From the NCBI RefSeq assembly GCF_030445035.2, contig NC_080701.1, positions 17,018,798-17,082,797 of the forward strand: a DNA stretch of 64,000 nt, in the 5' to 3' direction. The stretch comes from Dasypus novemcinctus. Lineage: Eukaryota > Chordata > Mammalia > Cingulata > Dasypodidae. The notes beneath the pieces were generated by a model. The model saw nothing but the letters and a program-made list of their open reading frames with translations, was not told the DNA's origin and made no database searches. Both the position numbers and the translations under genes were made by a program. Shown one piece after another: positions 46,545-58,688 of this stretch. How positions within the stretch are numbered: position 1 is the first letter of the stretch; each line of letters begins with the position of its first letter.

Positions 46545-47890
46545 TATTTTACTTTTTTCATTTTGGAATAATTTTAGTCTTACTCAAAGGGTCAAAACTA
46601 GTGCAATGAATTCTTGTATACCCTTTATCAGAATCCACTAGTGTTAATATCTTCCATAATCATAGTAAAATGATCAAAATAAAGAAATTAGTGCTGGTAC
46701 AAGATTACTAACAAATCTGATAACCTCACTTTAATTTTGCCAGTTGTTCCAATGATGTCCCTTTTCAGGCCCAGATGTATTCCTGTAGCCTACATTGCTT
46801 TTAGTTGTCGTTTCCTTAGTTTCTTTCCATCTTTCAGAATTCTCCAGGCTTCCTTTGTCTTTCATGGCCTTAAAAGGTTCAAAGAAAATGGACTAGTTAT
46901 TGTGTAAAATGTTTTTCAGTTTAGATTTGCCTAATGTTTTTTCATGATTAAATTTAGTTATACATTTTTGCAAGAATATTGCAGATGTGTTGTATCCTTT
47001 TTACTATGTCATATCAGAAAACACATGATGTTGATCTGACTGATTTAAAGTGAAATTCATTTTGATCATCTGGAGGAAGGTGTAAAAACATCTAGTAAAA
47101 TTGCCTTTTTTTCACTTTGTATTCAACAAATATTTTGTGGGGAGATACTCTGAGAGTATGTAAATATTCTATTTCTCATTATACCTTTACTAACTAATTT
47201 TAGCATCTATTTTATTTCTTGAAACAATTTTTATTGTGATGTTCACAAACAATAATTTTTAATTTCTGTCATTCCTTTTGCATTCAGTTTCTATTGAAAG
47301 GAAAAATTTTCCATGATCTCCAACCTGTTTATTTATTCAAACATATATTTTTATGAACATATGGATTCTTATTTATAATATGGATTATAAACTATCATCA
47401 TTTTATTGCTCGAATTGTCTCAGATATGATCATTAAGAGCCCCTTCAAGTTGGCTTCTGTATCCCTTTGACATGTTTGACATGTCTCCTTAATTGTTTTA
47501 GCATTTCCTTTCTTTTGGGTTACATAAACTATTGCAGTCTCTTCTTAGACTCCCTTTGTCTAAGCCAAGAATAGTACTTTTTCTAACAACACTTGATTTC
47601 TTTACTTGAAGAATGGTATTCAGAAATCAAGACCTTGTTGTTGCTGTGCTTATTAGCACTGGGATGTCTTTGCTCTTTGGACCTCTCAGTAAACAGAACC
47701 AGGAAAAAATATGCATGTCAACACATACAAACACACACACACCACCTTTGCACACTTACATCCATTGGATATAAATCCTTCCACCTGTATTCCCATTAAA
47801 AACACTTGTATCATTCCAAATATTTTATTGATATTAGAGACATCCACTTTTCATTTTAATTGTTTCCAGTTAAATAAGTTCCTATATCCA
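46545..47890 (-). mobile_element. Old L1 remnant, antisense
   Basis: In complement it follows a known old L1 stretch: 'ttcttgtataccctttatca', 'cagttgttccaatgatgtcc', 'gcttttagttgtcgtttcct', 'tgtggggagatactctgag', 'agagccccttcaagttggct', 'ggtattcagaaatcaagacc', then 'gacctctcagtaaacagaac'. About 1.3 kb, no open frame. Confidence 0.65.
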
Positions 47891-48159
47891 TCTACTGAAT
47901 AGATGGGTGGATATGATTTCTGCTAGATTTTGGAAAGGAAGCCCTTACTCTAATTTTGTTTACTATCCCTCCTTTTGTAGACTTATTAACCACAGCAGTA
48001 CACTCAGCCAGTCACATCTTTACAAGAAAGACTAGAACCTTGACATACACACTACCTTTAGATGGGTGAATTAGTGACAAAGGGCAGAACTTGAAGACTA
48101 GCACTTATTATATTCAAACCATCTTCTTACCTGGTGCCCCAAAATACCTGACTTTTATT

Positions 48160-49140
48160 CCTAGTGACCCTCTGCTTCATCCTCCTCTGCAACTTCCTTT
48201 GCCAATGAGAATACAGAGGGCTTTTTGCCTGGACATCTGTGTATGGAAATCTCTGCTCCAAAACCAGGTGGGAACTGAACCCTCAAAACTGTTTGCTCCT
48301 CCATGCTACCTCTTCATTCTCTTGTCACTCTTCCTTGCCTCATCTCATATTCTTTCTTCAGCAGGTGTCTATAGTCTACAACTAGGCTTCTATCCATACA
48401 CTTCAGCAAAATTAACTAAGAGCCATCTCATTAATTCTTATCCATGAAACTTTGAGTCCTCATCCTGCATTCTTCTCTGCAGCATTTATTCAATTTTTTT
48501 TATCAGAATTTCCTACAAGACTCTTGCATATGTAGTATTATTCAAAAAACCAGTGTTGTTATGCAATGCAGTCCTGCTATACCTATTGAAATTTTCTTCC
48601 TCTCATACCTCATATTATCTTAAAACAGTTCTTCCTTTATGATTTGCTATCTTTTCAACTTGGAACCAATCATCTAAGTCATGAGCCTTTAGAAACATTC
48701 TGGATTGCTGAAGCTCTCTTACCTTTCACAACCACCCATGTTCTAAATCACGTCAAGTTTATCTCTAATGTCAAATTTCATCTTCTCCTCTGCATCTGCA
48801 TGGCTACTATTGCAAAGCAGCCCTTCATCATCACTTTGCTGGACCAAGGGTTCCTCAGTGTAGCACTGTCTTTTACTTCCTTCTAAGCATGATCCTCCTT
48901 TCTGCCATCAATATGATTTCTATATCATACACAACAGATCATGTCACACTTCTGTTCCAAGGTTTCCATGGCATATCTTTATTTTGTAAGTTAAATTCTA
49001 AACTGTTCTGCAGGTTACACAATATTTTTAAAACCTGGTTATGTCCTGCCCACTCATCCTAGCTGTCTTAAAATCGACTTGCTGTTTCTTATATTCACTA
49101 TGCGAATTAGTTTTCTCCCTACTCACATTTTTAACTTACT
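48160..49140 (+). mobile_element. L2 fragment, sense
   Basis: 'acaactaggcttctatccat', 'gagtcctcatcctgcattct', 'ctctgcagcatttattcaat' and 'cagatcatgtcacacttctg' match successive parts of the L2 reverse-transcriptase region. The second and third correspond to the coding of its conserved 'LDLSAAFDT'-like stretch. All frames are broken. Confidence 0.65.
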
Positions 49141-50169
49141 TCACTCAGTCCATTTTTTCACCATGGGACAATTTCCTCTCAGATAGATTCAGTCCAATCA
49201 CATAACCCATGATGAACTTTCATTTACAAGACTGTACATATATATTCTTAAGCTGCATATTGCAATGCTTATATATTATGAAAGTGATGGAAATAAACAG
49301 AAAATGAGGAAGGAGCTCCGCCTGTAAAAGAGAATGAACCCTTCAGCAAACAAACTTCTTAGGGAAATAGTCCTCAGTAGTTGGGTGTGGGTAGTGATGA
49401 GATTGGGAGGAGGCTGTTAAAACCTTAGGGAAGATTGGGTTTGAATCTGAACAAGTGGATAATATTTCTCTGATTGGTCTTTGACAGGTAGGACACATTT
49501 TGAAATTCTGAATAACGTTAATGAAATCATGAGAGACTCTTGAGAGATACTGATGTCAATTGGCATTTGGTCTGTCTCTTAAGCTTTGCAGCAAAATTTC
49601 TTCACCAACCACCTTCATGTATGGTGGGATTTGTGGTTTGGCACAATCCTAGCACGTCTCAGTTATTGTATGGCTATTGGTCCTTTATATACCCTTAGTG
49701 CCATCCATCCCTGCTTGTTCAGCCCCCAGGGGTTCATCATTTGGTATTTATTTCCTCAGAGCAACTCTGGTTAAAATGAAACTTAAGACAGGCTAAAATG
49801 ATAGTGAGGCAAATGGAAGAGATAATGACAAAGAAGTCAGGGTGGATGCCATCTGGTCTCTCTCTTCATGGCCATCAAGTAAGAATAGAAACATTTTACC
49901 ACAGTGTCTGTGTCATATAAGCAGCCGCCTGCTCTCTAGCTCCAGTTGTTTGTTCCCCAAAGAGATCCCGAGAGAGTTTTATATGTGTGGAGTTCATCGT
50001 TGGCTGAAAGGAGACAACCCCGTACTAGAATCAGAATCCTACAGCTGTAAGGGCTGTGGGGGGAAGCAGAATATCTTGACTACTGCAGCTATAACAGAAC
50101 TTCTAAGCTGAGGATTGAAGACTCCTCTCTACTCTTTAGCACACACATCATTGGGTCTGGTCCAAGAAA
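49141..50169. other. No recognised feature
   Basis: Unique sequence; short frames (62-89 codons) without motifs. Confidence 0.5.
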
Positions 50170-50460
50170 ACAGCTGTGCTATTAAAAGAGCAAGTGCATG
50201 CTGCTGTGGTGCTCTCAATTGAAGAAGGCATAACATTAGGCTAGATGAGGATTGCACCATAATTAGAAGATAGACTATTTAACGGCCAACAGCCATGGCC
50301 GGGAATGGAGAACGGTAATTCAGCTACTTGGCATGTCTCTCACCATAGATCATAATGGATTAATTAAAATTGTATAAAGATACAAAGATACCCAAGGTAA
50401 ACATAAAGCCACATGGAATTGCACTGAATAGCGTTAGGAGTACTATAGCTTGGGGCTTGC
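50170..50460. other. Candidate conserved non-coding island
   Basis: Repeat-free, with a ccatggcc palindrome (50293-50300), attaattaaaattg (near 50360), caccataatta (near 50256) and a gataccaaggtaaa-type stretch. Enhancer-like in composition, similar to 12.5-13.1 kb. Inference only. Confidence 0.3.
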
Positions 50461-50794
50461 TAAATTCTAAACTGAAAGTGCTGGCATAAAGGCTATAGAT
50501 AACACTCCCTTCTCCGCCTTGGCTTCACCTGGCCCTCTGGCTTGAAGGGGCTCAGCTTCCCAACCCAGACGCCTTGGGATCCTGCAGATTTCAGAACAAA
50601 TTCCTCTTTTTTGATGCTCACTCTAATGATTGACTTTTTTTCGTCCCCCCCATCCCCTGTTACCTGGGCTGGTTCTGCCTTCTAAAATAGTTTTCTCTTT
50701 ACTGGTAGTTTTGCATCTTACAGAAGAAAATGACAGCAGTAGTTTACAAGCATCACATTTAATCTCAGGCACAGCAAACATCAGGTGACAGAAA
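50461..50794. other. No recognised feature
   Basis: Unique sequence with a C-rich patch (50645-50660). Confidence 0.5.
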
Positions 50795-51005
50795 AAGCAT
50801 GGACTTGGAATCAGACAGCCCTGGATTCACTTCACATGCTGCCACTTGCCAGCATATACTATTAGAGACTTATCATCTATTAAAATGGGTCTCTGCATAT
50901 CCACTGCACATTTTTTATGTGGAGTAAAAGAAGCAAGACGATGTAAAACATTCAGTAAAAACTCCTAACACATGACCTGGTAGGTAATAGACACTGAGCA
51001 AATTA
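50795..51005 (+). mobile_element. MIR SINE, sense, internally deleted
   Basis: 'agcatggacttggaatcaga', 'cagccctggattcacttc', 'tgccacttgccagcatat', then 'taaaatgggtctctgcatat' and 'tgacctggtaggtaatagac' follow MIR from its tRNA-like part to its 3' end, with the middle shortened. Confidence 0.75.
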
Positions 51006-52754
51006 TCAGTTTCCCTTCCTCCTCAAAGGTAACAAGATTATGTGCCCATAATTGGAGGAGATACATAATGTAGATCTTCACTCTTAGGGTATGGCCAACT
51101 ACATCTTTCACCACATCTGCCCTCCATGAGCTCAACAGATGGATTCTCTTTAGCAGTTTCTCCCTGTCCTTACAACTGTGCTAGGAGAGTAAAGAGAGTA
51201 AGGGTCATGGGTTCTCTGAAAAGCAAGGAGGGTGCACTGATCTACACACTTGATTATTAGTGCCTCAGTGGGGGGGTGAATTAGTGCCAGGCTGGCTTCT
51301 ACCCTGTCGAGACTCAAAGGGCTGCCTCTGACAGTCATGGAAGGCAGAGGTCAGAGGGACCCTTAGTAGGAGTTTGTATAAAAGATGTCTCTGGCAGATG
51401 CAATATGATCTGGGATACTGGCCCATAAAGTTTCTTTTGACCTAGAAATTTGGTGCTTCTATAACTTGGATCAAGCAATAAATAGTAACATATTCTGAGG
51501 CACTGAGGAACCAGAAAACACTCTCTTTGATTATTTAGATTGTTCTGTACATGAGACAGTGAGCAGAGGAGTCAGCACATGTTGACTTTAAATGACCATC
51601 AATGGTTGTTTAAATTATCTGTGGCAGAGCTGGAGCGTGTTACCAGAGGCTCTGACTTACAGTAAGGAAGGATCATTTTCCAATTTTCATTTGCCTTAGA
51701 AAGAACCAGCAGTATAAAGAATTTGTCAGGGCCAGGTCTTCTTTCATGTTTTTGGCAGGGGCTCATTCTGTCCTTTTATGTCAGCAGAATGGGTGTCACT
51801 TTGTGTGGATATTTGACGAAATGTGAAAGACCAAAACTCAAAGCCAGAAATTTGTGCCACGCAGGTCTTGATTTGGATTACTGTGATTTATTGCCAGATG
51901 GCCCTAGTTAAATTCAAATACAGTAATTGATAAGGAGAGCAATTAACATCAAGATATTCATTTACTAAAACAAGACTTTTTGAAGTAAGAGGACACATAA
52001 ACTGATGCCAGAAGGATTGTATTGGCATTTTAATCCATTTAGATCAGGCTAGAAGAATATACATTCAAATGTGCAGAGATTTGGTCCCATTTCCTTGGAG
52101 AAAGTAGAAGTCTAATAATATCACTGATAATATATTTCTTTGGAGGATTTATAAGAGATCAGCAGCTTCTTGTGTTAAGCAGATACCATTTTATTTGTTT
52201 GTTTGTTTGCTTGTTTGAGGCAGGGTTGGTGGACAAAGTGAACAAAATGGAAGATGGATGATTCCCACCCATTCTTTTTTGAAAAGCTAGGACTAACATA
52301 TCTTTATCTAATGTATCAATAGCAGCTCACACAAGCAATTTCATCAGGTACCAGGAAGGATTTCTTCCATATCTTCTGGATAGATCTTTGTTTTCAGTAA
52401 TAAAATCTTGGGTAAAAATGGTAATTCACCTGGAAGGGTTTATACATTGAATCAGAATATGGATCTTCAAATTTTATAATTCAAAATAATGTTTTACCCA
52501 AACCGCTAGATAATATGTCCCAAAGAGGGAGTAGGAGTTTGCATGGAATATATTCAGAGAGACTGAATAATTTTAGAATCCAGGGACTTCTGAGCAGGCT
52601 TTCTGGGTGTTATTTGCTAAATCATGGTAGGGCATCAAGGACCCAGTGGCACCATTGGTGATCAAGTCTAGAAAATTTTAGGACTAAGAGGAAATGGGAT
52701 ATTTGAGCATAGGAAGAGGGGCAGAAAAGGGGAGATAGGGGAGCCTAGAAATCA
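51006..52754. other. 1.7 kb without a recognised repeat or gene
   Basis: Unique sequence. A (gttt)n run of about 25 bp lies at 52194-52217. Short frames have no motif. Confidence 0.5.
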
Positions 52755-53715
52755 CAGTTTTTTAAATTAATATTTTTTTATTTTTAAAGAAGCTTTAGAT
52801 TACATAAATGTTACATTAAAAATATGCCCCACATTCTTCCCCCTCCTACACTTTCCCACATCAGCAACATCCCTCTTTAGTGTGGTACATTTGTTACAAT
52901 TGATAAACACATATTGAAACATTGCTACTAACTATGGATTACAGTTTATGTTAAAGTTTATACTCTGTCCTGCACAATTTTGTAGGTTATGGCAAAATAT
53001 ACAATAGCGTCTATCCATCACTGCAATGCCATGCAGGACAACTCCAGTGTCCTGAAAATGCACCCATATTACACCTATTCTTCCCTCTCCCATCCCTCAG
53101 AACCTCTGGTGACCACTGCCTTTATATTAATGATAAGAGTTCTTCCATTGCTAAAATAATAATGTCTACAGTAGAATAATAATGTCTACTTTAGTCCATT
53201 GTTCATTTTCCAATCTTGAGGATTTGAGGATGGTGATGCCCACTCTGCTTCTAATTGAGAGGGGCTTTGATCCCATTTGACCAATGGATGGAGCCATCTT
53301 GCTTGCAGCTGCAGACACACTCTGTTCCTTGGGATGGTCATTGTCATTATCATCTCCTTGTTAATTGTCCTGTGTGACTCCAATGCACTGGTGAGTAGGT
53401 ACTGCAACTCTGCTGAAATTCAGAGCTTAACTGGCACATGGATGATTCAAAGATTTGTATATTTATCAAGTATAGCGCTAATTATAGGTTCAAGTAAAAG
53501 GGGAAGAAGAGCCAGTTATAGAGAACATATAAATGAGTCTAACTCTGTTACACTGGGAAGCATAAATTCCAAAGTAAGGCCCACTGACAGGGTGCCAAAT
53601 TCCTGAGCTGTCTGCCCTGCTTATAGTGTCTGGATGTCTCTAGAGCCCTCAGGAGCTCCGCTATTGAGACTCTGTTTACTGTGGGAGTCAGTGAGATCCT
53701 GCTGAGACTTGAACA
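52755..53715 (-). mobile_element. L1 3' untranslated region, antisense, about 960 bp
   Basis: The longest copy of this L1 3' end in the window. It begins with a T-rich tail and 'aatgttacattaaaaatatg' and passes through 'ttatggcaaaatatacaata', 'ggacaactccagtgtcctga' and 'gatggtgatgcccactctgc'. It continues into 'tactgcaactctgctgaaat' and 'aattccaaagtaaggcccac', a part missing from the shorter copies. It is more diverged than the copy at 20.5 kb, so probably older. The frames at 53186-53407 and 53277-53606 lie inside it and are not genes. Confidence 0.75.
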
Positions 53716-54869
53716 AGTGTAACCTCTGGAATGAACTTCACTTTGAAGTCTTTTAGTTGTAAAACCTCATTCGTATTTACCATTTTCCACTTTTGGTCAA
53801 GGTCTTTCTCCAGACGCAGTGCTAGTTGGCACTTGCTAATAATATCTCCGTGTCAGGGAGGCTCATCCCCGAGAATCCCCTCTTAACTAATTCTAAATTT
53901 TTACCTTGAATCTGCACAGTGCAATAAAGACTTTTTTTTTTTTTTCCAGCTCAGGCTTTTCAGACATTGACTGTTTTGACTTGCAGATTTAGTGAAGAGT
54001 GTGGCTGCTCTACACAGGGACCTGAGGGTTATAGATGTAGGGAACCACGCGCGGCCCACTGTGCAGCTTCTACTCGGCTAGCTGAATGCTCCATCCTAGG
54101 AGCTCAAGCTGACATGTAGTCCTTCTGTGCAGAGATGGACAATATCCATTCCCTTTAAAGCTGCTTGACATATTGTACTTACACAGGTAGAAAGAGCAGT
54201 TAAATAAAATATGCAAGCTACATAATCAAAATTTCCTCTCCTTTTCTCCCACTCAGTGTGCTCTGTGTGTGGTGCAGTGACTACTTTCCATAGACAATAA
54301 CTAGCCTGTGCTTTTTGGTGCTTGTATTCCACAATACCCCCAGGCACCGGTCCACCTTCTGGAAGAATAACCTAGTAAAACCTCAGGAAGTTATTTAAAT
54401 TGCAACAGAGGAAAAGAGTGAGATGGGGCCAATGCCAAAACAGCAGTGGTGGTGGGGGAAAGGTAGGCACGAAGCTCAGAAAGGCAATGAAAGGGAGAGA
54501 AACTGGCTCATTTAGTGGAAGGGGGAAAAATCTCTAGGCTGTAAGAAGAGCAAGGATGATGCAAGAAAATGAGGACGGAGTATTAGCAATCCTTGGTACA
54601 GAAGGTTCCCCAATTGGCATTGTACCACTGAGTCAAGACATCTGTTCTTTCCTTCCCAAAGAACTCTGCCACAATTTATTATGTGTTATTTTCCTTACCC
54701 TGGGGGGAAGAAAAGGCATTGGTAATCACTCTGAGATCAAAGCTAGAGAGTATTTTTTTAAAAGAAAGGCATGAGCCCAATCTAGTGAGACCACAAGCTC
54801 AGTAATTGCTACCATTGTGTTCTATACAAAGGTTGCCAGCTGGATTAGTCTATCCAGTTTGTAGTACAG
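53716..54869. other. No recognised feature
   Basis: Unique sequence with a poly-T run at 53932-53946. The frame at 54096-54347 (83 codons, minus) has no motif. Confidence 0.5.
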
Positions 54870-55500
54870 CGGTACATAGGGTTTATTCAAACATTTATTC
54901 ATGTGTCAGAAATTTTGAGCACCTACTGTGTGCAGAAGACATGATTCCTGCTGTTGTGAGAAGTGGAAATGTAAACAATAAAAAGATGGTAATTGCTTCA
55001 CTGACTATATGTACAAAATGTTATGAACAGACAGGAGAGCCTGTAGTCATTAGTTCTGCCTAAAACACAGAAAAGCTCACAAAATACATCACAGGAGAGA
55101 TGCCTCATGAGCTGAGTTTCAAAGGACACACATGATTTTGCTAGACAGAAATAAAGCATTCCTGGGGACAGAAACTGCATGAATGATCGCATGGGTGTTT
55201 AAGAGAAATGAGTGGACTGGTGTGACTAAGCATGGGCATGATATAAAGTGGGGTAGGAATTGTCAGGAGATGGGTTGTCGTGGTAGATTGGGCCAAGATT
55301 GTAATTCTTGTTTACTAAGCAATATGAACTATGTCCTTTAACGAAGGGTAGTCAGCAGTGGGTGGAAGTAGGAGTAGCCTCATCAGAACTGTGTTTAAGA
55401 AAGTTTGTTGGGAGCTGGTGAAAGGTAGCAGGGGTGTGGCTGAAAGCAGTACAATTAGGCAATTCTGGAATCCCAGGCAAGATGCTCAACATGGAAACAA
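54870..55500 (-). mobile_element. L2 3' part, antisense
   Basis: 'acatttattcatgtgtcaga', 'gagcacctactgtgtgcaga', 'gagctgagtttcaaaggaca' and 'agtggactggtgtgactaag' follow the L2 3' end in complement, in the same order as the copy at 2.45 kb. It ends where the next LTR begins. Confidence 0.6.
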
Positions 55501-55564
55501 GAATGCTGGCAGTAGGGCAGTTTGGATATACTCTGAAATTGTGCCTAATTCAAATTAGAAGTTC

Positions 55565-56155
55565 GGTTTTAGAGTCAGCCAGAGTTGCTGCTACAAAGTA
55601 CCAGAAATCTGTTGGGTTTTATAAAGGATATTTATTTGGGGTAAAAGCTTATTTACAAGGCCCTAAAGAGTCCAACTCAAAGTTGGTTTCTCACCAAAGT
55701 CAGTTGCCTCATGTTGAAGCAAGATGGTCGCCCGTCTCTGTGAGGGTTCAGGCTTCCTCTTTCTTAGCTACAGGCTGGCATAAGGCTTGTTTCTTTCTGG
55801 GCTTTCTCAGCTGCAGGCTGCAAACTATCAGGCAAATGGCTCATCTCTCTTCCCAATGCTGCAGGATCAAAGTACTCTTCTCTGCTGTGTCTATGGAGCT
55901 CTCTCTCTTTCTGTATCTTCTTCTGTGTGTCTTCTTGAGGGAGTGCCCATTTATATAACCCACCAAGGGCGTGGGGACTTAACTTGCGTTACACGTTACT
56001 GACATGGTCGAATCAAAGCCCTAATCTTAACATTATTTAATCAAAGACATCTCAGCTGAATCTGATTCAATCAAAGGGGATCACACCCAGAAGAGCAGAC
56101 CAATTTATAAACAATCTTGCTTTTTTGTATTCATAAATAATATCAAACTGCTACA
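55565..56155 (-). mobile_element. MaLR-like LTR, antisense
   Basis: In complement it starts tgtagcagtttgatatt (right end, 56155) and its other end contains 'ccaacagatttctggtactt' and 'gtagcagcaactctgg'. These align by eye with the innermost LTR at 33.3 kb and with MLT1 ends. Internal marks are 'caaagacatctcagctgaat', 'gatcacacccagaagagc' and a TATA-like 'tttatataacc'. Flanking pentamers agttc and agtct differ by two transitions. Most of a 174-codon plus-strand frame (55434-55958) lies in it, so that frame is not a gene. Confidence 0.55.
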
Positions 56156-56287
56156 AGTCTCTTTGTAATTCTTTGAGTTAAGATGAAGAAATTATGTGTC
56201 TAGATGAGAAAACACAAAGGAATGTCTTCTAAAGGAGATGAGAGACATATGTACTTCAGATGAAAGAGCACCCCTTCCTGCAAAATA

Positions 56288-56554
56288 CAGTCAATCCTCA
56301 CTATTTGTGAACTCCGTATTTGTGAATTCGCCTACTTGCTAAAATCTATCTGTAACCCCCAAATCAATACTAGTGACACTTTCACAGTTGCAGACACAGG
56401 CAAAGTGGTGAAAAATCTGAGTTTTTATTGCAGCAAGAGTCTTAAAGGAACTTAACCCTCTATTTCTCCTAGAAGCAATGGCTCAGTGTCTACAATTTCA
56501 GCATTCACAGCAACTTTATAGACCATAAGTATGGTGATGAATGAGAAGTGACTG
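56288..56554 (+). mobile_element. Tigger-type (pogo) miniature element
   Basis: It begins cagtcaatcctcactatt after a TA (56286-56287). It ends in the near complement (…gatgaatgagaagtgactg), followed by 'ca' where a second TA is expected. Internal blocks ('tgtgaattcgcctacttgct', 'tctgtaacccccaaatcaa', 'aggaacttaaccctctattt', 'cagcaactttatagaccata') follow the Tigger1/MER2 ends joined with the transposase deleted. Such elements move only with a transposase supplied in trans. No coding capacity. Confidence 0.75.
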
Positions 56555-56589
56555 CAGAAAGCTGACCTTCCTTGGAAATATGCTGCTTT

Positions 56590-56735
56590 AAGATTCTGAA
56601 CTTTAAAATCAGAAGACATGGGGTTGAATCCTTTTCTACCATTCCATAACTGAGCATCTTGAACAAGTTATTTAATTTCTCCATACTTTAGTCCACTTAT
56701 CTGTAACGTGTAAATAACTATATCACCTGCATGTA
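56590..56735 (+). mobile_element. MIR SINE, sense
   Basis: 'aaatcagaagacatggggtt', 'gaacaagttatttaatttct', 'ccatactttagtccacttat' and 'ctgtaacgtgtaaataacta' follow the MIR order. A short A run follows (56743-56755). Confidence 0.65.
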
Positions 56736-57209
56736 AAGTACTGAAAAAAAAAAAAACGAGTCAGCTGTTAGAAGTAGCATAGACATAATCAATCCCAAAA
56801 GAAACACTGATAATCAGTTCATCTTCTTTACCCTAAAGCATTCAGCTATTCTTATTTTTTTGTGGACATGAAATCCCAAAACTATCAATTAAAAGATAGA
56901 AAAAGCACACTTAGAGAACCACTGTTTTGTTTTGATGTTGAAATGCTATCGCCAAAAAGTCTATTCAATCAATGAAAGAGGATGAGATAAATCAATGCTC
57001 TGAGAAAGTTATATAATGGCTATCACCTTGGTTTCTCAACCTCAACACTCCCATGAGAATATAAAGATTCTTGACAGTCAGGCAACCACAAATCACATCA
57101 GCAAAAAAAGCAAGGCCTATTACAGCCGAAAGCATTGCCCCAAATCACAGGGAAGGAAGAAGTGGGACAAAATAAAGTAGGGAAAGTAGAAGGAGAAAGC
57201 CTGTGTTGA
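56736..57209. other. No recognised feature
   Basis: Unique sequence. 'agagaaccactg' near 56915 and 'ggtttctcaacctc' near 57030 resemble hAT element tips, but no body joins them. Confidence 0.45.
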
Positions 57210-57560
57210 AATTCTAATCAGCAGGAAGACCTTGGGAGAAATGAAAATGAAATTAACGTGAGAAGGGATTCTTAATGTACATCTACAGCCTCAACAATAA
57301 TGCAATTAAATGCTTCTAACAAGGCTCCAGTAGACTGATGGCAAATGTAGAAAGACCAGCCAGCTTAATGAAATGTCATGGGGACATTGCTTATCACAAT
57401 CATATGCCCTGGATGCCAAATGGAGCTCTTCGTGCTAGAGAAACAGTTAAAGAGTAAAAGAACAAAAGCCTGCCAGCTGTTAGGAAATCGAACAGAAAGA
57501 GGCCCAATGCCCTAAGAGGAGGAGGAAAATTAACACAGCTTCTGTGTCATGTTATGTTTT
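57210..57560. other. Candidate conserved non-coding island
   Basis: Repeat-free block with 'acaataatgcaattaaatgc' (near 57293), a SOX/POU-like juxtaposition, and balanced composition without low-complexity runs. Enhancer-like by appearance only. Confidence 0.25.
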
Positions 57561-57859
57561 CCTTACCACCGTGCTTTCCTCTTCTGGATTTAAAATTGTA
57601 CATTTCCCACTGAGTCAGGACTCCTTTAAAGACAGTCATATTGGAAATGATCTGGACATCGCAAGTTTGGAGACAAGTTGGGAATAGGATTGTGTAGAGC
57701 CAGGGACAAGTTCTTTTTAATAACTACCCTCATTATATGCTTTGCTATTTCCCTTAAATTCACACTCTTCAGCTAGTAGTTAACTTACCTTAGGTGTCTG
57801 CTCATTCAGATCTATCCTTTAATGAAAAAAAAAAAAAAAAAAACCATGTTAGAGACATT
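57561..57859. other. No recognised feature
   Basis: Unique sequence ending in a poly-A run (57825-57842). Confidence 0.5.
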
Positions 57860-58140
57860 GTCCCTGAACCCCCATCTGCAATCATCTTCACTCAATCCCC
57901 CAGAGACTTTATCTCATTATCCTGCTTTATTTTCTGCATAACATTTATTAGTTCATAAAATGTTACTTAGCTGTTTATTGGTTATTTACTGATATATTAT
58001 TTGTCCTTTCTACTATGATACAAACTCCGTGAGGACAACTTGCATCTTAATTTTGCTCGCCATTATATCTTCAGGGTGATACAGGATCTAGACTGTAGTC
58101 AGTGCTCAGGAGATATGCCTAGAATGGGTAAATGAAGGCA
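57860..58140 (+). mobile_element. L2 3' end, sense
   Basis: 'tatctcattatcctgcttta', 'cataacatttattagttcat', 'tgatacaaactccgtgagga' and 'cagtgctcaggagatatg' follow the L2 3' terminus in order. Confidence 0.65.
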
Positions 58141-58299
58141 CTTTCCCACCTATATATGTAAATGATCCCTAATGCTGCCCAGGACTCTCTCTTCTTTCTT
58201 TTTCTCATAGACTATGACATATCTTCTCTCTCCTCATCACCAATTCTACCTGCCCCCCTGGTTCTGTTTCCTTAAACTCTACTTTATGTCCCTTTATAA

Positions 58300-58688
58300 T
58301 ATGCTAACTCTAAACCTTCTACCTTTGTCTGTTCCAAATCTTTCTACAACCCCTTCATTTTCCGGCTCTACCGGTTTTCCTTATTTCCTCCTTCTCGCCA
58401 ATCTATATATATGCTATATTTCTCTAAGCCTTAAAAACAAAACACAATTGCTCCATTTACCACCCTATTTTTCTGCTCATGCACAGACAAACCATTGGTT
58501 GACTTGTCTTTATTCATTGTGTGTACTTTCTCTACATCCAATTTCCCTTGTAACTACTCCAGTTAGGATTGAATCCTCACCCCTGTTATGGAACATGTCA
58601 TCAAGCTCACCACTGACCTTCACATAGCTGAATCCATAAGCCATCTTCTGTCCTCACCATTAATGGGTCTCTTAGCAGCAGCTGACAA
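58300..58688 (+). mobile_element. L2 fragment, sense, cut by L1
   Basis: 'aagctcaccactgaccttca', 'catagctgaatccataagcc', 'tctgtcctcaccattaatgg' and 'ctcttagcagcagctgaca' match the L2 reverse-transcriptase region. The match stops abruptly where the L1 begins at about 58689. Confidence 0.55.

Noticed and set aside
53277..53606. Plus-strand frame of 109 codons with a hydrophobic stretch that could be read as a membrane segment
   Set aside because: It lies wholly in the antisense L1 3' untranslated region. The hydrophobic stretch comes from T-rich codons.
55434..55958. Open frame of 174 codons, plus strand
   Set aside because: About three quarters of it lies in a MaLR-like LTR and the start lies in L2 text. 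It has no domain. Treated as chance.
56905..57045. hAT-type tips (agagaaccactg and ggtttctcaacctc)
   Set aside because: The orientation and spacing do not make one element and no internal sequence matches a family.
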